Under the pieces are notes generated by a model. It saw only the letters and a program-made list of their open reading frames with translations. It did not search any database and was not told the origin of the DNA. Below, in pieces: positions 8,610 through 17,369 of a stretch of DNA of 64,000 nt; position 1 is the first letter of the stretch, and the number at the start of each line of letters is the position of its first letter. The stretch lies in the NCBI RefSeq assembly GCF_900109375.1, contig NZ_FOAB01000005.1:186001-250000 (forward strand), read 5' to 3'. The stretch is from Aquimarina amphilecti (GTDB lineage: Bacteria; Bacteroidota; Bacteroidia; Flavobacteriales; Flavobacteriaceae). A program made the translations under genes and the position numbers.

Positions 8610-9362
8610 ATGAAAAAATTAATTTATGGAATAGTATTCCTTGCCATAGTAGGAATTGTATTTATCTCTTGTGATAAAGAAGAAGTGACTGAAGTGGATT
8701 CGATATCTAATAATGAGTTTGTTAGTATAGGAGATGATAATTCTGAAATTGGAAAAAACTACAATTTTAGTAGGGATTTAACAGTAAAAGATATGAGAGG
8801 GAATGAAGTAGATCTTGTTATTTTTACAAATACACAAGAAAATGCCAAAAGCCTGAATAATGAAAGTTTTGAAATTATATTAAATAACGCTGAAGAAGTT
8901 GAAAAAAATATAATTTCAAATCCGATTCAAGCGAAAGTTTTAGAGGAGAACCCTGATAACTCTATTGAAAACTCGGTTTTGATATATATAAAAGACAAAA
9001 GATTCATTGATAATGTTAGTTCATTTGCTATTTATCCTTCAGCTTTTGAAAATGAGGAAAAAGCAAGCTCTGGAAATTTTAAAAATTATGCTTACGCAGC
9101 TGCAGGCGTAATTGGTGCAACCGTTACTTACACATCAGAGACGCAGTCAAAAGAATATTTGGAGCTTGATATAAAAAAGAAAAACGGAACTTATGGAATT
9201 TGGTCAAGGTTATTAGGTACTAAATTATATAATGTCGGTAATTCTGCAACGTACTGTGGATCCACCGTTTATCATACAATGATGATAAAAGTTAATTTTC
9301 ATAAAATTAAAACTGGAAAATGTTGCTACGGCTATAGCTACTCATTTAAAACATCATGCTAA
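8610..9362 (+). CDS. Orphan lipoprotein, family not recognised
   Basis: A 250-residue protein with a signal peptide and lipobox (FISC followed by DKEE). The N-terminal two thirds are acidic and polar. A short hydrophobic, alanine/glycine-rich stretch (AYAAAGVIGATV, about residues 167-178) precedes a basic C-terminal part that ends in several cysteines (GKCCYGYS and final KTSC), which could form disulphides. It is the last of the three tandem lipoprotein genes and is followed by a strong terminator. No family was recognised. Confidence 0.65.
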   Translation: MKKLIYGIVFLAIVGIVFISCDKEEVTEVDSISNNEFVSIGDDNSEIGKNYNFSRDLTVKDMRGNEVDLVIFTNTQENAKSLNNESFEIILNNAEEVEKNIISNPIQAKVLEENPDNSIENSVLIYIKDKRFIDNVSSFAIYPSAFENEEKASSGNFKNYAYAAAGVIGATVTYTSETQSKEYLELDIKKKNGTYGIWSRLLGTKLYNVGNSATYCGSTVYHTMMIKVNFHKIKTGKCCYGYSYSFKTSC

Positions 9363-9386
9363 TTAATTAAAACCTTTTAATAAATA

Positions 9387-9424
9387 ATAAACCCTTGTTT
9401 CAAAATCTTGAAACAAGGGTTTAT
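9387..9424 (+). terminator. Strong hairpin terminator, probably bidirectional
   Basis: A perfect 17-bp stem (9387-9403 with 9408-9424) closes a 4-base loop. It lies between the convergent lipoprotein gene and groL. Both strands are AT-rich after the stem, so it could serve both genes. Confidence 0.75.
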
Positions 9425-9524
9425 ATTCACGTCAACAAATTAATTTACAAACTTGCTGAATAATTATTTTATAGTTGGTGTTTTCCATAAACATGCTAAA
9501 TGAATAGCTTGCGGTGGCTCACCG

Positions 9525-11168
<1,644 letters not shown>

Positions 11169-11242
11169 TTAATTTTTTTAATCTTGAATTCCTGACTTAC
11201 TTCAGGAGTATCAAAAATTTAGATTTGTGTTTTGATTGAGTG

Positions 11243-11518
11243 TTAAACGATTGCAAGGATATCATCCTCACGCATTATTAAATAATCGTTACCGTCTAAT
11301 TTTAATTCAGTACCAGAATATTTTCCATAAAGTACAGTGTCACCAACTTTTACAGTCATCTCGTGATCTTTTTTACCGCCACCTACAGCAGCTACTTTAC
11401 CTTTTTGTTGCTTTTCTTGTGCTGAATCAGGGATGTATAATCCTGATGCCGTTTGCGTTTCCGCTGGAAGTGGCTCAATAACCACACGATCCGAAAGAGG
11501 TTTAATATTTACTCCCAT
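11243..11518 (-). CDS. groS: Co-chaperonin GroES
   Basis: A 91-residue protein of normal GroES length. It starts [16 protein letters not shown] and has the mobile-loop region ([11 protein letters not shown]) and the roof/barrel segments ([11 protein letters not shown]). It caps the GroEL ring. It is the first gene of the groES-groL unit and is separated from secG by a terminator. Confidence 0.98.
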   Translation of the reverse strand: MGVNIKPLSDRVVIEPLPAETQTASGLYIPDSAQEKQQKGKVAAVGGGKKDHEMTVKVGDTVLYGKYSGTELKLDGNDYLIMREDDILAIV

Positions 11519-11581
11519 TATTATTGGTTTTATATTTTTAAATTAAAATGAATTATTTGATGCTATGCATTTCAGAAATTA

Positions 11582-11603
11582 TGCCAGTGACTTGATACTG
11601 ACA
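11582..11603. promoter_or_regulatory. Inverted repeat upstream of groES (candidate operator)
   Basis: TGCCAGT, 8 bases, ACTGACA forms an imperfect inverted repeat (6 of 7 positions) 64-85 bases before the groES start. No classical CIRCE element (TTAGCACTC-N9-GAGTGCTAA) is present. A heat-shock control site is a guess from position only. Confidence 0.3.
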
Positions 11604-11612
11604 AATTGAAAC

Positions 11613-11644
11613 AAAAAATGCCGACTGTATGACAAGTCGGCATT
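11613..11644 (-). terminator. Rho-independent terminator after secG
   Basis: A perfect 10-bp stem (11617-11626 with 11635-11644) closes an 8-base loop. On the minus strand the stem runs into a T-rich tract. It ends the secG unit just before the groES promoter region. Confidence 0.85.
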
Positions 11645-11667
11645 GTATCTTAGTTTCATAAACTAAT

Positions 11668-12000
11668 TTATTCTTCAGGTGTGTCATCTGTTGCAGGAGC
11701 AGCAGGTGCATCCTGAATCAATTCTACATCATTGGTGTCAACTGTTGGGTCTAGGCTTGTTCCGCCATCCATTAAGTCTACATTAGATAAAAGGATAAGC
11801 ACTAATAATAGCGTTGCTAGTGCCCAGGTACTTTTATCTAAGAAATCTGTGGTTTTTTTTACACCGCCTAATTGTTGTGTTCCACCTCCACCAAAAGAAG
11901 ATGATAAACCTCCTCCTTTAGGATTCTGAACCATAATTACTACAACTAGTAAAAATGATACAACTACGATTAGTATTAAAAAGATTGAAAACGTTGTCAT
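11668..12000 (-). CDS. secG: Protein translocase subunit SecG
   Basis: A 110-residue protein with two membrane helices (about 4-24 and 55-75) separated by the conserved SecG loop (VQNPKGGGLSSSFGG). It ends in an acidic alanine-rich tail. It assists SecYE-dependent preprotein translocation in the inner membrane. It is the last gene of a minus-strand run following lptE and a TPR gene (9-base gap), and is followed by a terminator. Confidence 0.95.
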   Translation of the reverse strand: MTTFSIFLILIVVVSFLLVVVIMVQNPKGGGLSSSFGGGGTQQLGGVKKTTDFLDKSTWALATLLLVLILLSNVDLMDGGTSLDPTVDTNDVELIQDAPAAPATDDTPEE

Positions 12001-12009
12001 TATATATTG

Positions 12010-12945
12010 TTATTTATTTTCTTGTATTTTTTTTATCGCTCGAATTTGGTCTGCAAAGAAACCACTTTTTTCGGGATTTTTCAAAATTAATATTTTATAT
12101 GCCTGAATTGCTTTTTTGTATTTTTTTTGAGCTAAATAAACTCTAGCTAAAGTCTCCGTCATTAGCTCATCAGGAGTTACCGTGTGTTCATTAGCTAAGT
12201 TACGAGATGGAGCGTTTTTTTCAGCAGGTTTGATCTTTGGGTTGTTAGCAATAAAATCATCGATAAGGTTAAATTTGTGTTCTTGATCAGAAGATTTTTC
12301 GAGTTCACCATCGTTCTCTTTATTTTGAGTTTGATTTTTTTCTTCTGCTTCTCTGTTAATGGGTTGTATGGATGAAAGTTTTAACCATTCTGCAAAAGAA
12401 TGAGCTTCTCTTTTGTTAAAATCAAAAGGCTTGTCTATTTCTAATTCGTTTTGAATTGTAATCTCTTCGGTTGAATTATTCTTCTCGGATTGCTCTATGA
12501 TTGCTTCTGCAATCGTAATATTATTAGAGGTGTCTTCATCTTTAGATGAAAATAAAGAAGGATCTAGTACTTCTTCTGCTTCCTCCATGTTCATAGACAC
12601 GGCATCGTCTATAGAAATCCTTTCAAGTACCTTAATTTCTTGAGGGTCTACAACATCGATATCACTATTAGTTTTCTTTTCCGTATTTAATGTTTCGATA
12701 TTACTATTAAAAAGTTCAGAAGTAATAAAATCAAATAAAATAGCTCTGTCAGTTGTATATGCAGCTGTAGTTTTTAATTCTTGATTGTATCTGAAATTCT
12801 CATCTTCTTTTAACCCTTTTAAGAGTAAAGATCTTACTGACTGAAAGTAGGGAAACTCTTGAACGATTTTCTCTAAATTTTCTGTTTGTTCCTTGTTTAT
12901 CGTTGAAGGATTTTGGAATAGATATGTAAGTTCTTTAATATTCAA
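12010..12945 (-). CDS. TPR-containing hypothetical protein
   Basis: A 311-residue cytoplasmic protein without signal peptide. The N-terminal ~95 residues are helical (start MNIKELTYLFQNPSTI). The middle is long, acidic and low in complexity. The C-terminal ~60 residues contain a TPR-like pair (LARVYLAQKKYKKAIQAY). It sits between lptE and secG, 18 and 9 bases from its neighbours, an arrangement I recall from other Flavobacteriia. That points to a conserved but undefined envelope-related role. Confidence 0.7.
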   Translation of the reverse strand: MNIKELTYLFQNPSTINKEQTENLEKIVQEFPYFQSVRSLLLKGLKEDENFRYNQELKTTAAYTTDRAILFDFITSELFNSNIETLNTEKKTNSDIDVVDPQEIKVLERISIDDAVSMNMEEAEEVLDPSLFSSKDEDTSNNITIAEAIIEQSEKNNSTEEITIQNELEIDKPFDFNKREAHSFAEWLKLSSIQPINREAEEKNQTQNKENDGELEKSSDQEHKFNLIDDFIANNPKIKPAEKNAPSRNLANEHTVTPDELMTETLARVYLAQKKYKKAIQAYKILILKNPEKSGFFADQIRAIKKIQENK

Positions 12946-12963
12946 AAAATGTAATTTAAAATT

Positions 12964-13467
12964 TTACCACTTCGCTAATGTAGCATTTAGTATATCTTGA
13001 GTAATTCTGTCATAGATAATTTGTACGGCTTCATCTCTTACTGCTGTTTCTGCTTGCGAAGCAGGGTAATCAAAAAAGAAGGAAAAACGTTGTTCTAAAT
13101 CTTCTTTAGGATTTTTTATATCATAGAAACGAACATTTACAGCAATGGTAAGTCTGTTCTGTGCAGCAGTGTTTGCTGATGTAGCATTGGTTGGAGCAAC
13201 ATAGTATTGAACAATTTCTCCTTCGTAAGCAATATCTCCATTAGAGGTTACTAAATCTAAGTTAGTTTGATTTAGAATTAAATCTTGTAGCTGATTAGTG
13301 AAAGTTTGATCAATTCCTGGTATAATGATAGAAGCTTGGTTTTGGAAAAAGCCTACCTGAAATGTTGTTGCTGTAGTATTTATTCCACTAAAAGAATATG
13401 CTCCACATCCCTGAATTATGATAATTCCAATGATTGCTATGATGGTATATTTAATTTTGTGTACCAA
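12964..13467 (-). CDS. lptE: LptE-like LPS-assembly lipoprotein
   Basis: A 167-residue lipoprotein (signal peptide, lipobox IIQGC followed by GAYSFSG). The GxYSFSG start and the 'F.NQLQDLILNQTNLDLV' pattern match Bacteroidetes LptE-family proteins, which plug the LptD barrel and help insert lipopolysaccharide into the outer membrane. It follows the sigma-54 activator gene by 36 bases on the same strand. The family is divergent, so the assignment is by pattern and context. Confidence 0.75.
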   Translation of the reverse strand: MVHKIKYTIIAIIGIIIIQGCGAYSFSGINTTATTFQVGFFQNQASIIIPGIDQTFTNQLQDLILNQTNLDLVTSNGDIAYEGEIVQYYVAPTNATSANTAAQNRLTIAVNVRFYDIKNPKEDLEQRFSFFFDYPASQAETAVRDEAVQIIYDRITQDILNATLAKW

Positions 13468-13503
13468 TTTTATATTTTTTTAATTGTGTGTTTATTCTCT
13501 TTT

Positions 13504-14766
13504 TTAAAGATCATATTGCTTAATCTTTCTGTATAGGGTACGCTCACTGATTCCCAATTCTTCTGCAGCAGCTTTTCGTTTTCCACGATGACGTTCTAGA
13601 GATTTTTTGATTAATTCTAGCTCTTTATCATGTAAAGAAAGAGTTTCTTCCTCTTCAATTTCTTCTGCAAAATGATATTTGTCTTCGTCTTTTTTAATCG
13701 TTTCAGAAGGAGTTATTTGTAAAACTTCTGTTGTTGGTGTAATAGGCTCTTCAAAAGGTATCGCTTCTTCCTCTTTGTCCTCTCGATAGATCTTCCTGAT
13801 TAAGCCTTCGTTTTCTTTTTGTACTTGCTGAGAGTTTCCACTCTGCATTAGTTCCATGGTTAGCTTTTTGAGATCATTAAGGTCATTTTTCATATCAAAA
13901 AGCACTTTGTACAAGATCTCTCTTTCGTTACTAAAATCGCTATCTTTTTTGTCAGAAGATACTACAGCAGGCAAATTACTTCCTATATTAGGTAGATACC
14001 CTCGTAATGTATTGGCAGATATCGTCCTGTTTTGTTCAAGGACTGATATTTGCTCAGCGATGTTGCGCAATTGCCTGATATTACCGCTCCAGTGATATTT
14101 TTCTAATAGCTTGGTGGCGTCTTCTTCTAGTCTAATAGTAGGCATCTTATACTTGGTGGCAAAATCGGAAGCAAATTTCCTGAATAAAAGATGTATATCT
14201 TGCTCACGATCTCGTAAGGGAGGTAATAGGATTTCTACCGTGCTTAATCGATAATATAGGTCTTCTCGAAACCTCTCTTTTTTTATAGCTTCAAACATAT
14301 TTACATTTGTCGCAGCCACAATACGTACATCTGTTTTTTGAACTTTTGAAGATCCTACTTTAATGAATTCTCCGTTTTCTAAAACCCGTAACAATCTTAC
14401 TTGTGTTGTTAGCGGTAATTCCCCAACTTCATCGAGGAATATAGTTCCGCCATCCGCTACCTCAAAATACCCACTTCTAGTCGAAGTGGCTCCTGTAAAG
14501 GCTCCTTTCTCATGACCAAATAATTCACTGTCGATAGTTCCTTCTGGAATAGCACCACAGTTAACGGCAATATATTTGCCATGTTTTCTATGTGATAATG
14601 AATGAATAATTTTGGGAATACTTTCTTTACCAACACCACTTTCTCCGGTAACTAGAACTGATATGTCTGTAGGAGCTACCTGAATAGCTTTTTCTATAGA
14701 ACGGTTTAGTTTAGGATCATTTCCTATAATCCCGAATCGTTGTTTTGTGGCTTGAACTGATTCCAT
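13504..14766 (-). CDS. Sigma-54-dependent transcriptional activator
   Basis: A 420-residue regulator. An AAA+ sigma-54 interaction domain fills about residues 12-245, with Walker A GESGVGKE, the sigma-54-contacting loop GAFTGA, Walker B GTIFLDEVGE and an arginine-rich R(E)DLYYRL segment. A long acidic linker follows, then a Fis-type helix-turn-helix at the C-terminus (AAAEELGISERTLYRKI). There is no N-terminal receiver or PAS domain, so activity must be controlled otherwise. It lies between miaB and lptE on the same strand. Target genes cannot be named from the sequence. Confidence 0.9.
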   Translation of the reverse strand: MESVQATKQRFGIIGNDPKLNRSIEKAIQVAPTDISVLVTGESGVGKESIPKIIHSLSHRKHGKYIAVNCGAIPEGTIDSELFGHEKGAFTGATSTRSGYFEVADGGTIFLDEVGELPLTTQVRLLRVLENGEFIKVGSSKVQKTDVRIVAATNVNMFEAIKKERFREDLYYRLSTVEILLPPLRDREQDIHLLFRKFASDFATKYKMPTIRLEEDATKLLEKYHWSGNIRQLRNIAEQISVLEQNRTISANTLRGYLPNIGSNLPAVVSSDKKDSDFSNEREILYKVLFDMKNDLNDLKKLTMELMQSGNSQQVQKENEGLIRKIYREDKEEEAIPFEEPITPTTEVLQITPSETIKKDEDKYHFAEEIEEEETLSLHDKELELIKKSLERHRGKRKAAAEELGISERTLYRKIKQYDL

Positions 14767-14803
14767 TTAGTAGCGCTATATTAATATGTTTTGTATGTTA
14801 AAT

Positions 14804-16249
14804 TTAATTGTTATCGGAATACCCAACGGCTTCTCCTAGTAATGTGGCACTTGTACATTCGTCAATGCGTACCATTATAAAATCCCCTATTTTATAATTC
14901 CCTTTTGGGAAAATAGCAACTATATTCTTTGTGGTTCTTCCACTCCAATGTTGATCAGATTTTTTAGATTCTTTTTCAATTAGAACTTCAAAAGTTTGTC
15001 CGATATAGGATTCGTGTCTATAGGCACAATGTATCCGTTGTAAAGCAATTACTTCTGAGAGTCTTCTTTTTTTAACTTCTTCTGGGACATCATCTTCTAG
15101 CTTTCTTTCAGCTAACGTTCCCGGTCTTTCAGAATAAGCATACATATATCCATGTTCATATTTTATATGCTCTAATAAAGATAATGTATCCTGATGGTCT
15201 TCTTCTGTCTCAGTAGGAAAACCAATAATCATATCTTGGGTTATAGAACAATCGGGGATAATACGTTTTATATTATTCACTAATTCAATGTATTCTTGAC
15301 GGGTGTGTAAACGATTCATTTCTTTAAGAATACGATCACTACCACTTTGTATAGGTAGATGGATGTGTTTGCAAATATTTTTATGTCTAGCCATTACTTC
15401 AATTACATCTAATGTCATATCCTGAGGATTTGATGTAGAGAAGCGTATACGTAATTTAGGGTATTTATCTGCTACCAAATCCAAAAGCTTTGCAAAATCC
15501 GTAGCAGTAGCTTTTTGTAAATCACTAGCCTTATCAAAATCTTTTTTTAGACCGCCACCGTACCATAAATAACTATCTACATTTTGACCAAGTAGTGTAA
15601 TTTCTTTAAAATTATTGGTTACTAGGTCATCTATTTCTTTTATAATACTTTGAGGATCACGGCTTCGTTCTCTACCTCGTGTAAATGGTACTACACAAAA
15701 AGTACACATGTTGTCACAACCTCTAGTAATGGATACGAAGGCGGATACTCCATTGCTTTGTAAACGTACTGGAGAAATGTCTCCATATGTTTCTTCTTTT
15801 GATAATACTACATTAACCGCATTTCGTCCTGCATCAACTTCTTCAATCAGATTAGGAAGATCTTTGTAAGCATCTGGTCCTACGACAAGATCTACAATTT
15901 TTTCTTCTTCCAAGAATTTACTTTTTAAACGTTCTGCCATACAGCCTAGAACGCCTACTTTCATTCCGGGATTTATCCTTTTTACTGCATTATATTTTTC
16001 TAAACGTTTTCTAACGGTCAATTCTGCTTTTTCACGAATAGAGCAAGTGTTTACAAGAACTAAATCCGCATCTTCAAGGTTCTGGGTGGTGTTAAATCCT
16101 TCTTTAGCTAAAATTGAAGCAACAATTTCGCTATCACTAAAGTTCATTTGACACCCATAACTTTCAATAAAAAGTTTTCTGGTGTTTCCTTCTTTATTAT
16201 CTAAAGACAGTGTTTGTCCCTGAATGTTTTCATCAATAATCTTCTCCAT
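14804..16249 (-). CDS. miaB: tRNA-2-methylthio-N6-dimethylallyladenosine synthase
   Basis: A 481-residue radical-SAM methylthiotransferase. The three N-terminal cysteines of the auxiliary cluster are seen in SYGCQMN, NTCSIR and GCMAE. The radical-SAM CxxxCxxC is seen in GCDNMCTFCVVPF. A C-terminal TRAM-like domain follows. It methylthiolates i6A37 in tRNAs reading UNN codons. It is the first gene of the minus-strand run that leads to secG, and a promoter match lies just upstream. Confidence 0.95.
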   Translation of the reverse strand: MEKIIDENIQGQTLSLDNKEGNTRKLFIESYGCQMNFSDSEIVASILAKEGFNTTQNLEDADLVLVNTCSIREKAELTVRKRLEKYNAVKRINPGMKVGVLGCMAERLKSKFLEEEKIVDLVVGPDAYKDLPNLIEEVDAGRNAVNVVLSKEETYGDISPVRLQSNGVSAFVSITRGCDNMCTFCVVPFTRGRERSRDPQSIIKEIDDLVTNNFKEITLLGQNVDSYLWYGGGLKKDFDKASDLQKATATDFAKLLDLVADKYPKLRIRFSTSNPQDMTLDVIEVMARHKNICKHIHLPIQSGSDRILKEMNRLHTRQEYIELVNNIKRIIPDCSITQDMIIGFPTETEEDHQDTLSLLEHIKYEHGYMYAYSERPGTLAERKLEDDVPEEVKKRRLSEVIALQRIHCAYRHESYIGQTFEVLIEKESKKSDQHWSGRTTKNIVAIFPKGNYKIGDFIMVRIDECTSATLLGEAVGYSDNN

Positions 16250-16289
16250 GTAATAATAATATCCTTTCTGATTGAACTCAAATAGTGTG

Positions 16290-16321
16290 CAAAGATACTC
16301 TTTAAAACAATATATGACAAA
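16290..16321 (-). promoter_or_regulatory. Bacteroidetes-type promoter for miaB
   Basis: On the minus strand, TTTG (16321-16318), a 20-base spacer and TATCTTTG (16297-16290) match the Bacteroidetes -33 TTTG / -7 TAnnTTTG consensus. It lies 41 bases before the miaB start. Confidence 0.6.
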
Positions 16322-16388
16322 GTGGCAGTGTTATATTTGTTTAAATATTTATATTTGAGATGACTAATTAACTAAATCAATTGATACT

Positions 16389-17171
16389 ATGAATTCCAAT
16401 CAGCTCTTTGAAAAAATAGAAAATAGTAATCCTGTAGATTTTGGAAATATTTTTAATAAAAGTATAGAGCTTTTTAAGAAAGTTTGGTTGCAGGGATTTA
16501 TTCATTTGTTAATTTCTGTGGTTGTGTTAATTCCATTAATTATTGTAATGTATATACCGATTTTTGCGATAGCGGGATTAGCAGGATTAGAAAATAGTTA
16601 CGGAGATTATGGGTATGTTCAAGAAGATCTTTCTTTAGGGATGTTGATTTTATTTGTAATATTAGTGGTAATAATATCTATGGTAGCTTCGGCATTTCAA
16701 TTGGCCATTACGGCTCATTTTTATAGAGTTTGTAAGCAAGTGGACATGGGAGTTCCTGAGACTACTAATTACTTTATGTTTTTTAAAGGAAAATATTTAG
16801 GTAAAATCTTTACGCTTGCGATAGCTACATTTGGTATAGCGTTATTAGCAGCTTCATTATGTTATCTTCCTCTTTTTTATGTGATAGTTCCGTTGCAGTT
16901 GTTAGGAGCTATTTTTGCTTTTAATCCAGATATAGGTACGTCGGATTTAATCAAAGCAAGTTTTAAATTCGGGAATAAAGTTTGGTTAGTAGCGTTTGGA
17001 TTAATTTTTATTTCATCAATTTTATCGCAGATTGTAGGGATGGTATTATGTTTTATTGGAATCTTCTTTACAGCTTCCTTTGTGTATTTGCCAATATATT
17101 ATTTATATAAAGACGGTGTAGGTTTCGAAAATGAAAATGAATCAGAAGGCTGGAGTGCGCTTGTCGAATAA
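16389..17171 (+). CDS. Multi-pass membrane protein of unknown function
   Basis: A 260-residue inner-membrane protein with about six hydrophobic segments after a soluble N-terminus of about 30 residues (FGNIFNKSIELFKKVW). The start and the FYRVCK segment recall a widespread Bacteroidetes family of uncharacterised membrane proteins. I see no catalytic motif. It is a single-gene unit with its own terminator, between the divergent miaB and the downstream topA. Confidence 0.7.
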   Translation: MNSNQLFEKIENSNPVDFGNIFNKSIELFKKVWLQGFIHLLISVVVLIPLIIVMYIPIFAIAGLAGLENSYGDYGYVQEDLSLGMLILFVILVVIISMVASAFQLAITAHFYRVCKQVDMGVPETTNYFMFFKGKYLGKIFTLAIATFGIALLAASLCYLPLFYVIVPLQLLGAIFAFNPDIGTSDLIKASFKFGNKVWLVAFGLIFISSILSQIVGMVLCFIGIFFTASFVYLPIYYLYKDGVGFENENESEGWSALVE

Positions 17172-17182
17172 AAAGTAAAATT

Positions 17183-17208
17183 AAACCTGCTAATGTGCAG
17201 GTTTTTTT
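17183..17208 (+). terminator. Rho-independent terminator
   Basis: An 8-bp perfect stem (AAACCTGC / GCAGGTTT) with a 6-base loop is followed by TTTT. It ends the membrane-protein gene before topA. Confidence 0.9.
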
Positions 17209-17230
17209 ATTATAATTTCTGAGAAAAAAT

Positions 17231-17259
17231 TTTGATCTCGAAAAATTGATATACTTTTG
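17231..17259 (+). promoter_or_regulatory. Bacteroidetes-type promoter for topA
   Basis: TTTG (17231-17234), a 17-base spacer and TACTTTTG (17252-17259) match the -33/-7 consensus. This leaves a leader of about 100 bases before the topA start. Confidence 0.6.
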
Positions 17260-17369
17260 TTCTCGGAAAAAGCCTTCGTGGCTGTGTAGCTACCAACTAA
17301 AAATGTTTATTAGAGATTCCATCTGTAAACTAATAGACATTAATTATCAACAGATGAAAAAAAAGGATT

